From contig JAWZYU010000019.1 in the NCBI GenBank assembly GCA_038380435.1, forward strand, positions 34,125,801 to 34,189,800: DNA of 64,000 nt. Reading direction: 5' to 3'. The DNA comes from Ryuthela nishihirai (Eukaryota > Arthropoda > Arachnida > Araneae > Heptathelidae). The translations under genes were made by a program, and so were the position numbers. The notes beneath the pieces are model-generated. The model worked only from the letters and a program-made list of their open reading frames with translations, was not told the origin of the DNA and searched no databases. Shown here piece after piece: positions 19,628 to 29,439 of this stretch. Numbering within the stretch: position 1 is the stretch's first letter; each line of letters opens with the position of its first letter.

Positions 19628-21687
19628 GACTCAGTGTTATTATAGAGAGCTTTCATTATGTTAACTAACTTGTCTGGTATAGCATACGATCTCACAATCA
19701 ACCACAAATTATGACGATCAACAGAGTCGAAAGCCTTTTTGAAATCAACAAAGTTAGCAACCAAAGGTTTCTGAAACTCTAAACATTTCTCAAGAATCTG
19801 CCTAAGTGAAAATATCTGATCCACACATCCCCTACCACTTCTGAATCCACATTGCTCATCACGCAATTGACTGTCAACCAGATTCTTAATTCTATTAAGC
19901 ACAATCATGGAAAGAACTTTACCTGGAACAGAGAGTAGGCTGATACCCCTATAGTTATCACAAGAACTGCGATCACCTTTTTTGAAAATAGGGATAACAA
20001 TAGCTCTGGTAAAATCCTTAGGAACCATGCCTTTATCATAAAAGATATTCAGAATTTCAGTCATCCAAGTGGTAACCGAAACATTCCCAGCTCTAAGCAT
20101 TTCCGTAGTAATTTCATCTACCCCTGGGAATTCATGAAGTTTAAGTTTAGAAACAGCCAAACTAACTTCAGATTGTGTTATAGGGTCAACATTAAAGTCA
20201 GTAATGCCTCTATCATCATTGCAAACAATGGGAATAGAACTAACCACATTGTTTATTACATCACTGAAATGTTTAGCCCGCCTAGCCATGACAGAATCCT
20301 CACCTTCTATAACCTTACCATGTTTATCCTTCAATCCCTGTATACCTGTCCGTTTTCTACCACACAAAACATTAACTATCTGGTACAGCTCTCTGCTGTT
20401 GTGCTGTCTAACTGCTTCCTCCGCTTTGTCAGCCAAACCATCAAGCCAAAGATTCTTATCAGCAGCTAACTGATCTTTTACACGTTTATTACGTTCTCTG
20501 TAATGCTTTCTATTAGGACTAGTAGGGTATTGATTAAGAACATTCCTGCAGTTCCTCCTTTCCGAAATAATCTCAAGTGCCTTATCACTCAAATAATTCT
20601 GTCTCCTCTGCTGCTTTTTTCCTAAAAGAGTACTGTTAGTTTCCAAAAAAGCCTGTTTAAAATGATCCCGTTCTTCCTCAACTTCAGTAGTAAGCATACC
20701 ATGACTGTCATAATGACTAAGTAACCTATCATGGTAAGCTTTGGCTATAACTGGGTCTTTCAGAGCTTCAGTATTAAGAGCAAATTTTTTAACCCTAGCA
20801 CAACACTTTTTAAGTTTAAGTTGCAAGACACTTTTAACAAGATAATGGTCAGATCCAATTTCAGCTCCCCTATATGACCTGGTATTCCTAACAGAACTAG
20901 CCCATTTGCTGTTAATTAATATATAATCAATCATATTCTTATGCAGCCCATCGGGTGAAACCCATGTGCACTTATGTATGTCGCGGTGTTTGCCATAAGC
21001 GCTAGTTATTTTGAATCCATTGAGTTTACTGACCTGTAGGAGACGGTGCCCATTGCCATTGCAGCTACCAATACCAAAAGGGCCTATTACTCCTCCCCAA
21101 AAGTCAGAGTCAGTACCAACTTTGTCATTGAAGTCACCAAGAACAAGGGTAATATCTCCTTTCTTGACAGAATTCAAAATATCCTGAAGTTGTTCATAAA
21201 ACCTATCCTTCTCATCCTCATCGGCATCCTCAGTGGGGGCATAACAGCAGATAACATTCAAGTCTTTAACGCTTGTCTGAAATTTTGCTGTAAGAAACCT
21301 TTCATTAATGCATTCATATCCTAGAAGAGCATCACTAGCGTGTCTGCTGAGAAGCAGATCCACGCCTTGGTGATGCTTATTGTCGTCCCTCCCTGAAAAG
21401 AGAGATTTAAGATTATTTTTAAGAATCTGACCTTTATCTGTCCATCTGGTCTCTTGCAAGCCGAGAATATCTAAATTATAATGGTGGAATTCTTGTGTGA
21501 GGACATCAAGGGAAAAAGCTCTGTGCAGAGTCCTCACATTCCAACTACCTGTGGAGAGAAAATGGTTAGTGTGGTGTTTAAAGAAACTATATTTATTGAG
21601 AGTGGGAATGCCGGCAATATGAAACAGCCCCCTAATCGCAGACATGGGGCAAAAACCCGTTCCCCCACCACTAAAGGCTGAAGCCAT
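19492..21687 (-). CDS. LINE endonuclease-reverse transcriptase, 731 codons, 3'-interrupted
   Basis: The protein nicks target DNA and copies element RNA at the nick. The N-terminal third is an exonuclease-endonuclease-phosphatase-type endonuclease with LGLQETRW (catalytic Glu), VLGDFND and GSDHYLVKS (Asp-His). The reverse transcriptase follows: PIFKKGDRSSCDNYRGISLL, the CGFRSGRGCVDQIF motif and NFVDFKKAFDSVDR with the first catalytic Asp. The frame then breaks near 19625. GVRQGCILSPFLF and DYADDLALL, the second catalytic pair, lie in the next frame (19277-19627). Apart from that break the domains are intact, so the copy is young. The likely start is the Met at 21687, in ASAFSGGG. The complete product would be expected to exceed 1,000 residues. 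Confidence 0.85.
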   Translation of the reverse strand: MASAFSGGGTGFCPMSAIRGLFHIAGIPTLNKYSFFKHHTNHFLSTGSWNVRTLHRAFSLDVLTQEFHHYNLDILGLQETRWTDKGQILKNNLKSLFSGRDDNKHHQGVDLLLSRHASDALLGYECINERFLTAKFQTSVKDLNVICCYAPTEDADEDEKDRFYEQLQDILNSVKKGDITLVLGDFNDKVGTDSDFWGGVIGPFGIGSCNGNGHRLLQVSKLNGFKITSAYGKHRDIHKCTWVSPDGLHKNMIDYILINSKWASSVRNTRSYRGAEIGSDHYLVKSVLQLKLKKCCARVKKFALNTEALKDPVIAKAYHDRLLSHYDSHGMLTTEVEEERDHFKQAFLETNSTLLGKKQQRRQNYLSDKALEIISERRNCRNVLNQYPTSPNRKHYRERNKRVKDQLAADKNLWLDGLADKAEEAVRQHNSRELYQIVNVLCGRKRTGIQGLKDKHGKVIEGEDSVMARRAKHFSDVINNVVSSIPIVCNDDRGITDFNVDPITQSEVSLAVSKLKLHEFPGVDEITTEMLRAGNVSVTTWMTEILNIFYDKGMVPKDFTRAIVIPIFKKGDRSSCDNYRGISLLSVPGKVLSMIVLNRIKNLVDSQLRDEQCGFRSGRGCVDQIFSLRQILEKCLEFQKPLVANFVDFKKAFDSVDRHNLWLIVRSYAIPDKLVNIMKALYNNTESCVRVVAIGLALRLVFDKGAFCLLFSLASLLIMLSEIHLKGKILA

Positions 21688-22244
21688 CTACACTGGATGA
21701 CTTCCTCCAATGTAGAATTTGACGATGCCAGTAGAAGCAAAGAGTTCAGGTGCCTGCGATGACCTCTGCTCAGGATTATCCACCAGCTGATAATCATATC
21801 CTGTGAATCTATTCACTTGGGGCTGTCAACCCACAAACAAACAGAAAACACAGCGGAAGATGTTCCCTCCACAGAAGCCCACCAGTGCAGCAAAATCAGA
21901 ATCCATAATCAAGCTCAGAGCCATATATCTGTCCAGTCTAGTGGGTTTATATGGTCAGCACCAGGACCCTGTGTGGTTGACCACTCCTCAGCAGGGTAGA
22001 AAAAAAAGAAAAGTAGCCATAGTTGTCCAGATCAGTAGACCACACTAATCTGGCAGCCCTCCCCTTCCGTTCACTTCCACAAGAGAGTATCTCTTTTGAA
22101 AGGTACTAACGGTCTACACCACAAGAAGGTGGGGTCGGACATTAGGTGCTAGACCTGGCCGGTTCTATGCATCATCACAGGGGATTGTTGCATAGCTCTC
22201 CTTCCAGTGACTACCTAGCTACCATTTACAGACCAAAAATATTT

Positions 22245-22532
22245 TAAATAACAAAAATACAATAAAATGCAACAAGAAATAAAAATAAATAAATTAGAGG
22301 GACATAACAGATGTCACATATTAGTTTTCATTGGCTTTCGTGGATAAGTGTATTAAGCGACAATTGGGCAAGAAATTCTTTGAGTGGTGATTGCCTCTCC
22401 ATTCTTTATGTGAAACAGATATAAAAATTTTGACGAAACAAGCAAAAGGATAATCTAAAGTACACTATCTTATCAAAACATCTGAAAAACATTATCGCTG
22501 TCACGGCGGGAATAATAAAAAAAACATTGTTA
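22245..22532. other. Mostly unassigned; partial tRNA-like words
   Basis: AT-rich flank of the LINE. At about 22491-22512 ATCGCTGTCACGGCGGGAAT resembles, in inverted sense, the box B region of the tRNA-like segment at 22945-23015. Confidence 0.3.
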
Positions 22533-22733
22533 AAGTCTATAGCCGAGTGGTTAGCGCGGTTGGCTACTGATCTAAGGGACCTGGATTCGAGCCCCCGGTA
22601 AGGCATGGATGTTCGTGTTGTTTTCCTGCTGAGGTCCTGCCATCCTCACAGATCTTCTATTATGGCATATAAACTGACAGGCTCCTGTCAGACCTCTGTG
22701 GCAAGCAGCTGCTTGAGGGGGTATTTATTTTTA
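22533..22733 (+). repeat. SINE-B, full length
   Basis: Head with box A (TAGCCGAGTGG) and box B (GGATTCGAGCCC), middle GCTGAGGTCCTGCCATCC, and tail GAGGGGGTATTTATTTTTA. It sits inside a short sequence (AAGTCTAT ... ACAGGTAATCTGTGTAT) whose SINE-free counterpart is at 23047-23085, so the filled and empty versions lie 500 bp apart. Confidence 0.9.
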
Positions 22734-22944
22734 TTATTATTTGTACAGGTAATCTGTGTATCTATTATGGATGGACTTTTAATAATAAATGCTTAAGCGT
22801 GATTGACCTTCGCATTAACATCTAAATCATTTGCAACAAGTGGGAAAGTTGCCTCTCCTGAAGTATAGATAGCGCAAGGTCAGCCAAATCTCAGTGAAAG
22901 ATTTATAGGTCTTATTCTGAAAGGTTTCAGCGTCTGCTTCGTGG

Positions 22945-23015
22945 TTTAACTGTAGAACTTTCTGGCATGTGTCTAGAGTAGTTGCAGGTTCGATTCCCGT
23001 CACGGCAGCGATGAT
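22945..23015 (+). repeat. tRNA-like segment, possible third SINE family
   Basis: TTCGTGGTTTAACTGTAGAA could be a weak box A region, and GCAGGTTCGATTCCCGTCA is a good box B. The predicted stems are poor, so it is not called a functional tRNA gene. It may be the head of another tRNA-derived SINE. Confidence 0.4.
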
Positions 23016-23317
23016 TTTTTATCCAGATGTTTGTAATAATTATTGAAGTCTATTTCTACAGGTAATCTGTGTATTTATTATGGATACCTAGTTTTGAGGG
23101 TTTTTTTTAATTTTAAAGTAACTTTTTTTAAATTAAAGTTTCACTGGAAATAAACTGAAGATTTCAAATATTTTAAAACATCAAATTTCAAACAATATCT
23201 TGTAATATTTAAAGAATTATTGAAGCTGGAACATTTAAAAGCAAATGCTCCTAATAATAAGAATTTAAATCAAAAGTTGAAAGTATTTTAGAAGTTTCTG
23301 TAATGATTTTTTCACTT

Positions 23318-23572
23318 CTTCGTGGGTTTGGCTCAGTCGATACCGAACCAGGATCGTAATCTGATGTTCCCAGATTCGAGTACCAAAAAGGCTGCAGTGA
23401 GAATTTCTCCACTAACCATCGTCTTGTCTTTACGTTAGAGAACTCCAACATTCCCCTTACATTAAAAAACACTTTGGATGATATTGATGGATGGTTTCCA
23501 TTTGTCTACTAACACATCTCGAGCAGGGCCCCTTCCAAACCTCGGCGCCTTTAGGGTTCTTGTGACTGGATT
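23318..23572 (+). repeat. SINE-A, diverged
   Basis: Head with TTGGCTCAGTCG and GATTCGAGTACC, then a shortened body to GGGTTCTTGTGACTGG. About 100 bp of body are missing. It faces the next copy tail to tail. Confidence 0.75.
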
Positions 23573-23588
23573 TGGGATCAGTTTTTTT

Positions 23589-23940
23589 TTTACCTTTTTT
23601 TTGCACACAATGGGTTAAATGTCCAGCTCACAAGAATCCTGAATACTCAGAGAAGGTTAGGGGAGATGACCCACCCGACTGTTGTTGGGAGACAAATGAT
23701 AGCCTCCCGTCAAGCCATGCAGTCTGTTTTTTATTGTACATAGGGTATGGCTGTTCTGTACATGAAGCCATGGCTTAACATTCAGTCCAACGGACTGCAG
23801 CTTTTCCAAGCCCATCGGTGTCCCCTAATAACACTTGGTAGAATGGAAGTTTTGAGGAAATAAATCTCAAAGCCATCCCAGATGGGACTCGAACCTGAGA
23901 ACTGCAAATTATAATCCAGGCGCGCTATCGAGCCAATTCT
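23589..23940 (-). repeat. SINE-A, nearly full length
   Basis: Minus-strand copy with end, body and head (complements TTTGCACACAATGGGTTAAA, GCCCATCGGTGTCCCC, GGGACTCGAACCTGAG, GCGCGCTATCGAGCC). With the copy at 23318 it makes an inverted pair separated by less than 20 bp, so a transcript across both could fold into a long double-stranded stem. Confidence 0.85.
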
Positions 23941-24639
23941 GTGCAAAAAATGCCACTGGGTGTTTTTCTTCTATTCATGCTTAATAGTATTCGTAATAAT
24001 GTTTGCTGTTAAACGTTCCAGTTTCAATAACTTTAACTATTAAAAGAATTCTGTAGATAATTGTGATTTAGGGAGATTTAAATGAGATCTGTATCTGCAA
24101 TAAAAGTTACCGTTTTACAGACTTTTTAAAGATATATAACATTTTTATAGATGCAATAAAAAATAATTACTATTTCACCTTTGTTCCATTTCAGATTACT
24201 TCTGATGTTTGAAGCTGATTGCTGAAAGTATTCATCTGCTCTGTTTGGAAACCTTGAAAGTGTTTTTAGCCTTGAAAGGGGATTTATAAAAAAAAAGAGT
24301 TTATTTTTTTCTTAACATACTCTTTACAGCCGCTGATATTTCGAAATAAAGCTAATTGTACTAAACAGTATGGTTAAAATATCTAACACTTCTTACACAC
24401 AATTTGCTTGAGTCAATAATGTGTTCAGAAAAATCCGATGGAAGGAAGAAGCTCAACACTGCACAGTTTCAGATTTTTAGGAAACGCCTTAGAGGATATA
24501 TGTTGCTAAAAATATCTGTCCACCCCACAAACAAATGAAATTGTCATTTCCCGTTATTGTACCAACATAAGTTACATTGCTATTTGGATGGGCTCGCGAA
24601 ATAACCTCAAGGTAACAATTGGCCAACTGCACTTTGTCA
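23941..24639. other. No recognised gene; weak foldback-family words
   Basis: AT-rich sequence. CCAGTTTCAATAAC near 24020 is faintly like the foldback family arm. Nothing else is recognised. Confidence 0.3.
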
Positions 24640-24760
24640 ACCATTACTCAAAATTTTCCAGTATTTAGCTAATCAAAATCCAATGATTTGCTAATCACTA
24701 TCCAACTCTTTTCCAATTGCTACCCAATTCTTTTCTAATCGTTAACCTACTCTTTCTATC
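24640..24760. repeat. Short minisatellite, unit CTATCCAACTCTTTTCCAAT
   Basis: Irregular 20-28 bp units built on TGCTAATCACTATCCAACTC. The same unit makes a longer array at 25500-25690 on the other side of the gag-like ORF. Confidence 0.7.
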
Positions 24761-25012
24761 TGATATCTTAAATTAATTTTATGAACTCCAAGACTAGGGC
24801 TTGTATCTCGAAGTCTAGAATAGTGCCTGATTGGCAGTAACCAAAGTTAAAATACATAAACCCCAAAGGGCCTCAAGGGAAAAACAAATTTGCTATAAAA
24901 ACCACAACTGAAAGCAAAACAAGCGAGAGTCAAACACCAATATCTTTGGACGTTTGAACTGATAAAAAAAACCAAGGGATCGTAATAGATCAAGGATCTT
25001 TAGTTCGATCTT
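24760..25012 (-). repeat. Retroelement-linked repeat, copy 1
   Basis: About 250 bp shared with 28495-28745. Common words are CTGATATCTT, CTCGAAGTCTA, CCTGATTGGCA, AACCCCAAAGGG and ACCAATATCTTTGGACG or a close form. Here it lies just downstream, in minus sense, of the gag-like ORF, so it is probably part of the same element. Confidence 0.7.
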
Positions 25013-25560
25013 TTATCTATCCAAGAGAGATGCAACAAAATCAAAGGCTTGGACGCTTACTGAGATTCTCTCAGTCCAATCCTTAGCCATCTTAAATTTA
25101 AGGCAAAATGTTTTAACTTTGAGCAATATATTACCCAAATTCAATTTCCTGAAGAATTCCAAAATATCTTTAAATTCCTTAGCAAAGTCAAACGTTTCCT
25201 CCTCCTTTGCTTTTATCTTTTTAGTTGGTACATTCACTGTGGCCTTCCCTTTTTCTGAAGGCTTAGTAACTCGTGGATCAATGTTAGATTTTCCTGGAAT
25301 CTCTTCAGGAAGTCTGGTAGCTTGTGCGTAGGTCTTATTGGGTTGTACATACTGGGGTACCTTATTTTTACCCTTCATGGGTTTTTCCAAAGGTACTCCT
25401 CTATTGGGAAGTTTGGGAAAGAGCTCACAGCCTCCATAATTCGCCGTGTTCTTCCCCGCAGTTAACACAGGTCGGTGGACCATCCTTGGGTGTCCTGGAA
25501 CATTACCACTCTTTTCCAATCTCCACCTACTCTTTGCCAATTGTTACCCAACTCTTTTGT
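25013..25560 (-). pseudogene. Jockey-like LINE ORF1 (gag-like), C-terminal part
   Basis: A 175-codon minus-strand frame (25013-25540). Near its N-terminus NTANYGGCELFPKLPN is the last part of a nucleocapsid-type zinc knuckle, and the matching CVNCGEE part lies in the adjacent frame, so a small indel splits the finger. The rest is Lys- and Pro-rich, then a helical C-terminus (FAKEFKDILEFFRKLNLGN) usual for Jockey-group ORF1 proteins, which bind element RNA. No endonuclease or reverse transcriptase follows. The fragment ends 5' in a minisatellite. Confidence 0.7.
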
Positions 25561-25690
25561 TTTTTGTCGATTGCTATCCAACTCTTTGATAATCGCTACC
25601 CAACTCATTTTTTGCCGATTGCTGCCCAACTCTTACCAGTCACTATCCAACCCTTTGCCAATCGCTACCAATCGCTTTCATACCATCATT
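25500..25690. repeat. Minisatellite, unit like ATCGCTACCCAACTCTTT
   Basis: About seven to eight irregular 20-27 bp units between 25505 and 25690. It is the same unit as the array at 24640-24760, so the gag-like fragment is bracketed by related repeats. Confidence 0.85.
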
Positions 25691-25823
25691 CAAAGCAATG
25701 GAGAAGGGAACCTCTAAACTAGTCTTATTACTAGTTCAGCGGCTGGCATTTGATGGCAAATTTCCTAAAACTGATTTGTACCTTACATAATTTCGTCATA
25801 AATGCAATATCTATTTCCTTAAA

Positions 25824-26024
25824 TAAATAAATACCCCCTCAAGCAGCTGCTTGCCACAGAGGTCTGACAGGAGCCTGTCAGTTTATATGCCATAGTAGAA
25901 GGTCTATGAGGATGGCAGAACTTCAGCAGAAAAACGACACATATGTCCATACCTTACCCCGGGCTCGAACCCAGTTCCCTTAGATCAGTAGCCAAGCGCG
26001 CTAATCACTCGGCCACGGGACGGC
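25824..26024 (-). repeat. SINE-B, full length, with 14-bp TSD
   Basis: Complete minus-strand copy with tail, middle and head (complements CTCGAACCCAGTTCCC and CACTCGGCCACGGGACGGC). It is flanked by a perfect 14-bp repeat, TCTATTTCCTTAAA, at 25810-25823 and 26025-26038. A recent insertion, and a good family reference. Confidence 0.95.
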
Positions 26025-26038
26025 TCTATTTCCTTAAA

Positions 26039-26810
26039 GGCAATAAAAGAATATTTTGTAAATTGGAGTATATATCACAATAATCACTTTGAAAATTAAT
26101 TGAATTCGGAAAATTAATAACTCAGAATCTAATACTGGCATTTTGAAATAATAGAATGAATCGGTTCTAAAGTCTAAAGCTATATAACTACTTTGGCACA
26201 ATTTCTACTTCTATCTGTTAAGTTTTGTTTCCGGTAAACGTATAAAATGATCTACATTTATTAAAAATGCTTATTTTAAATTTAGTAAAATGCCTTGATT
26301 TTAGCCTATGAAAAACTTGCAAACTTAGAATTTTCGATTTCAGTTTGGGCACTGGAAAATGCACTAGTAAAACCACAGTATAGTTCTTTAAACAGTAAAA
26401 ACGGAGGAGTGGTTAAAACCGAAAACCTTGCCTAAAAATCAGAGTCCTGTTCCTATAATGACAACTGGTGTTTAAGTTATGTTGAAGAAAATAAGCTGAT
26501 GTTTCATAACTCTACTATTTTGTTGCTATTCATATAGATGAGTAAGAAAATTTTCCCAAGCACTTCTGTGTTATACAGCACACAAATAAAGCTTAGAACC
26601 TCAATAAATTTGTAAGCAAATGGTTTGTTTTCAGCCTAGACACACTATTTATTTTACAGGCTTCTCTGTGTCGTTAATGGTATTTCTCACTGTTTTCAGC
26701 TGAAGTGCATTCTACTTCAGTATTCAGTACTAATGATCTCTTTATCAAGTTGAAACTAGGTACATATGTGCTCAGAGTAATTAGAAGAAAATGATCAGTT
26801 AGGAACACCC
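26039..26810. other. No recognised gene or repeat
   Basis: AT-rich sequence without recognisable features. Confidence 0.4.
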
Positions 26811-27175
26811 AGCTCATGTGGGGAAGCTGAAGTTACGTCTGACCTGTGCGTCGATAAAAATGTCTTGCAAGTGAAGCTTGAGAAATATGCTAAGATTTAT
26901 AGATTTCTCTTTAACAATTTAGCTCTGGAATATCCACAAATATCCAAAGCTTACCATAATAGGTTATTTTGTCATTATGGCAATCGTGGTTGTTTACTAT
27001 TGAAGTTGAGAAAATATAAGACCATTTCAAACAGGCTTTTCTTGAAACCAACAAAACAATGGAGTCGTATCATACGTACATTTAACTTACTCGAATTCAG
27101 CTCTACGCACTCGATCAGAAAACAGGAAGAGAAAAATAGCAATTTCAACAGTGCGAGCTATTCCACTCAGTGAGA
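26811..27175 (+). pseudogene. RTE-like LINE remnant, endonuclease to reverse transcriptase linker
   Basis: The plus-strand translation aligns by eye with the middle of the 18.6-22.2 kb LINE ORF: LQVKLEKYAK against LQLKLKKCCA, and SKAYHNRLFCHYGNRG against AKAYHDRLLSHYDSHG, with the upstream SDL word in place of the endonuclease SDH. It is diverged, truncated at both ends and lacks all catalytic motifs. Confidence 0.75.
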
Positions 27176-27399
27176 GGTCCCGGAGTAGGCATCAGATGGT
27201 AGACTTGAATCTGCTGTTACCTCAGTTTCCTCGTTCCTCTCATAATGTGAGCTGAGTTCTGGTGTTGAAGGATGTGTATTTACGTTCAGCATGGCTCTTT
27301 AACGTAAGCCAAACTGCTTCATCTGGTGCTCAACCGAAGGAAGAGTTATCTTGCCATCAAGATTCGAGAGATTGAAATTCGTCAAGTCGTGGCATCAAG

Positions 27400-27655
27400 T
27401 GCTCCAATAACTATTAAGATGATGAGCCAAGTGCGTGATAAGACTTTAGTGAAGACCAAAAAGGCATTAAGCATAAAGTTTGGAAGACATGAACCGTAAT
27501 CGTGTGCATATCGATGGCAATACTTTGCGAAAAAAGGCTCTTATCCTCTACGAGATATTCAAACCTATCTCTATGGTTCAAACCTCCCGCTGAAGTTGGA
27601 CACCCTTCTTATGAGAAGGAATTCAAAGCCAACCAATGTTGGTTAAACACTTTTT
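27400..27655 (+). pseudogene. Tigger/pogo-like transposase DNA-binding remnant
   Basis: Across frame breaks the plus strand reads VHIDGNTLRKKALILYEIF then KEFKANQCWLNTF. These resemble the CENP-B-type helix-turn-helix of pogo/Tigger transposases, in which a KA..L..... segment is followed by a F.AS.GWL.RF-type segment. No DDE domain is present. The call rests on short motifs and is moderate. Confidence 0.5.
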
Positions 27656-27783
27656 AGAAACTACTTTAATCTCAAAAACTTCCTTATTTATTATTTCATT
27701 CTTCCATCTCTCTCTCTTATGTGTTTAAAAATAGTGCGAAATTACATTTTGCATATGTACTCTATATTATACACTGTACAATA

Positions 27784-28200
27784 CGGGGCGCGAGTGGCTC
27801 AGTCGGTAGTGCGCCAGGCTCGTAATCTGTAGTTCCCAGGTTCGAGTCCCAGCTGGGTCAGCGTTGAGATTTATCTCCGCAAAATTCCCCGCCCTGCCCA
27901 CGGTCGGTAGGGGACACCGATGGGCTTAGAAAGGCCGCCGTCCGACGGATGGGACGTTAAGCCTGGCCCCGTGTGCGGGAGAGCCATACCCTGTGCACGT
28001 TAAAGAACACGCTGGGATGGCCTTCATAGAGATAGGTTTGAATAGCTTGTAGAGGATAAGAGCCTGTCTCCAGCCTAATTTCAGCTGTTCCAGTGGATCC
28101 CCTCCCCCAACCTTCTCTGAGCCTTCGGGGTCCATGTGACCTGGCCATTTAGCCCATGGTGTGCAAAAAAGTGCCGCTCAGAGGTAAAACAACCCAACCC
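27784..28200 (+). repeat. SINE-A, full length, carrying a 40-bp inverted duplication
   Basis: The best complete copy: box A (TGGCTCAGTCGG, 27795-27806), box B (GGTTCGAGTCC, 27839-27849), full body and conserved end. In place of the usual GACGGGAGGCTACCATC part it has 40 bp (28025-28064) that are the reverse complement of 27536-27575 upstream, 38 of 40 identical. The body is otherwise close to consensus. Confidence 0.95.
27795..27849 (+). promoter_or_regulatory. Internal polymerase III promoter of a SINE-A
   Basis: Box A TGGCTCAGTCGG (27795-27806) and box B GGTTCGAGTCC (27839-27849), spaced as in tRNA genes. The anticodon-loop region CTCGTAATC resembles that of elongator tRNA-Met (CTCATAATC), a possible ancestor. 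Activity is inferred. Confidence 0.7.
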
Positions 28201-28204
28201 AACT

Positions 28205-28494
28205 GTACATTACTGTATGCATTATACATATTACTGTACAGGTTTATATAAACAAAACCATGCATACTATGCTTTTTCGGAAATTTAGGGGTATTTTTTC
28301 ACTATACTCAATTTTCGCCTTATCAGCTGACTTTTAGAACCTAGCCTCCGACTAAGGTGCGACTCCATTGTACTCTTTTGGGTAAAATGGACCAGAGGAT
28401 ACGTATTCATCTAAACGAGAAGGCCTGTGATCAAAAAATATCCCTGTTGCTGTTAAGCCAACACTTCCTATAACAGAAGACCGGTGGACCAAGT
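28205..28494. other. No recognised gene or repeat
   Basis: AT-rich sequence between a SINE-A and the retroelement-linked repeat. Confidence 0.3.
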
Positions 28495-28745
28495 GATCTG
28501 ATATCTGATATCTTTAATTAATATTAAGAGCTCCAAGCCTATAACTTATATCTCGAAGTCTAAAATAATTCCTGATTGGCAATAACGAAAGTAAAACACG
28601 CAAACCCCAAAGGGACCTCACGGACAAAACAAACTTGCTAAAGAAACACAACTAAAAGTTAAACATGAAGTTGTCATACACCACAATCTTAGGACGCTTG
28701 AATTGGTTTAAAACCAATGGATCATAATCAATCAAAGATGTAATT
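28495..28745 (-). repeat. Retroelement-linked repeat, copy 2
   Basis: Second copy of the 250-bp segment at 24760-25012, in the same orientation. It is not accompanied by a gag-like ORF here. Confidence 0.7.
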
Positions 28746-28792
28746 ATATCATAAGGATTATCTCCCACTGTCTCGATAAAAGGTCTGCGAGA

Positions 28793-29246
28793 GCTCTATA
28801 ACTTCTAAAATAAGTTTTTTGTTTTGAAAAATGTGATTGCAGATAAATATCTCAATAAAATAAATCAATATCTCGATTTTCAACAATATTCGTTCAGTAT
28901 TTAATGAGTTATGGAAGTTTGAATATTTAACGACAACAATGCCAGTCTTAAGAAACTTATACAAAACTGCAGAATAATGAAAGGATTCTTTACACAAAGT
29001 TACAAAATACAAACTTATTTTATTAAACTCTTTCATACAATACTTATTACTAAGTTTTAATTAACTTCTGAAGTCAATTTTTGTGGCTATCTTTTTGTGC
29101 AAATATTCAAACTTCCATAACTCATTAAATACTAAACGAATATTGTTGAAAATCGAGATATTGAGTTATTGGATTGAGATCTTTATCCGCAATTACATTT
29201 TTCGAAACAAAAAAAAAACTAATTTTAGAAGTTATAGAGTTTTGAA
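28793..29246. mobile_element. Foldback-type MITE with long inverted arms
   Basis: About 454 bp. The left arm (28793-28940) and right arm (29093-29246) are inverted copies of each other with mostly single-base differences over about 145 bp. Matching blocks include CTCTATAACTTCTAAAAT, AATATCTCGATTTTCAACAA and ATGAGTTATGGAAGTTTGAA. The 150-bp centre has no coding sequence. Diverged or partial members lie at 3755, 5560, 31663 and 40845-41490. A clear TSD was not identified. Confidence 0.8.
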
Positions 29247-29439
29247 GTTAGCTTCCCATTGATTTAACATAGGAATTTTCCCTAATTTATGGAATCCAGG
29301 TAGAATTAAGCATTTGATTGATAGACAACTTAGGAATAAACAGTGTTGGTTCAGAGATCAGTTGAAGACGCTGCATACCGCAAAATATTTTTCACTTAAA
29401 ATTTTGAGAAATTTTCATAGTTTCAAAATCCTGTGATTA

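Larger units (their letters stand above)
18585..22234 (-). mobile_element. RTE-like non-LTR retrotransposon, nearly complete copy
   Basis: About 3.65 kb on the minus strand. The 5' end matches that of a second copy, both stopping at TACCATTTACA (22230 here, 61644 there). The 3' end is a (GAT)n tail at 18585-18602. A 10-bp AAAAATATTT at 18575-18584 and 22235-22244 is a likely TSD. The element codes one main ORF with apurinic endonuclease, reverse transcriptase and a tail ending in an LRWFGHV-type motif. The RTE assignment rests on these motifs read by eye; a CR1-related family is the alternative. Damage is light: one frame break near 19625, a local inverted duplication at 19253-19308 and a stop near 19004. 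Confidence 0.85.

Noticed and set aside
20134..22048. Several plus-strand ORFs of 60-111 codons
   Set aside because: They are shadows of the LINE ORF and its leader on the minus strand.
27784..27860. Functional tRNA gene
   Set aside because: Boxes A and B are good, but the acceptor stem does not pair and the sequence continues into a repeated SINE body.
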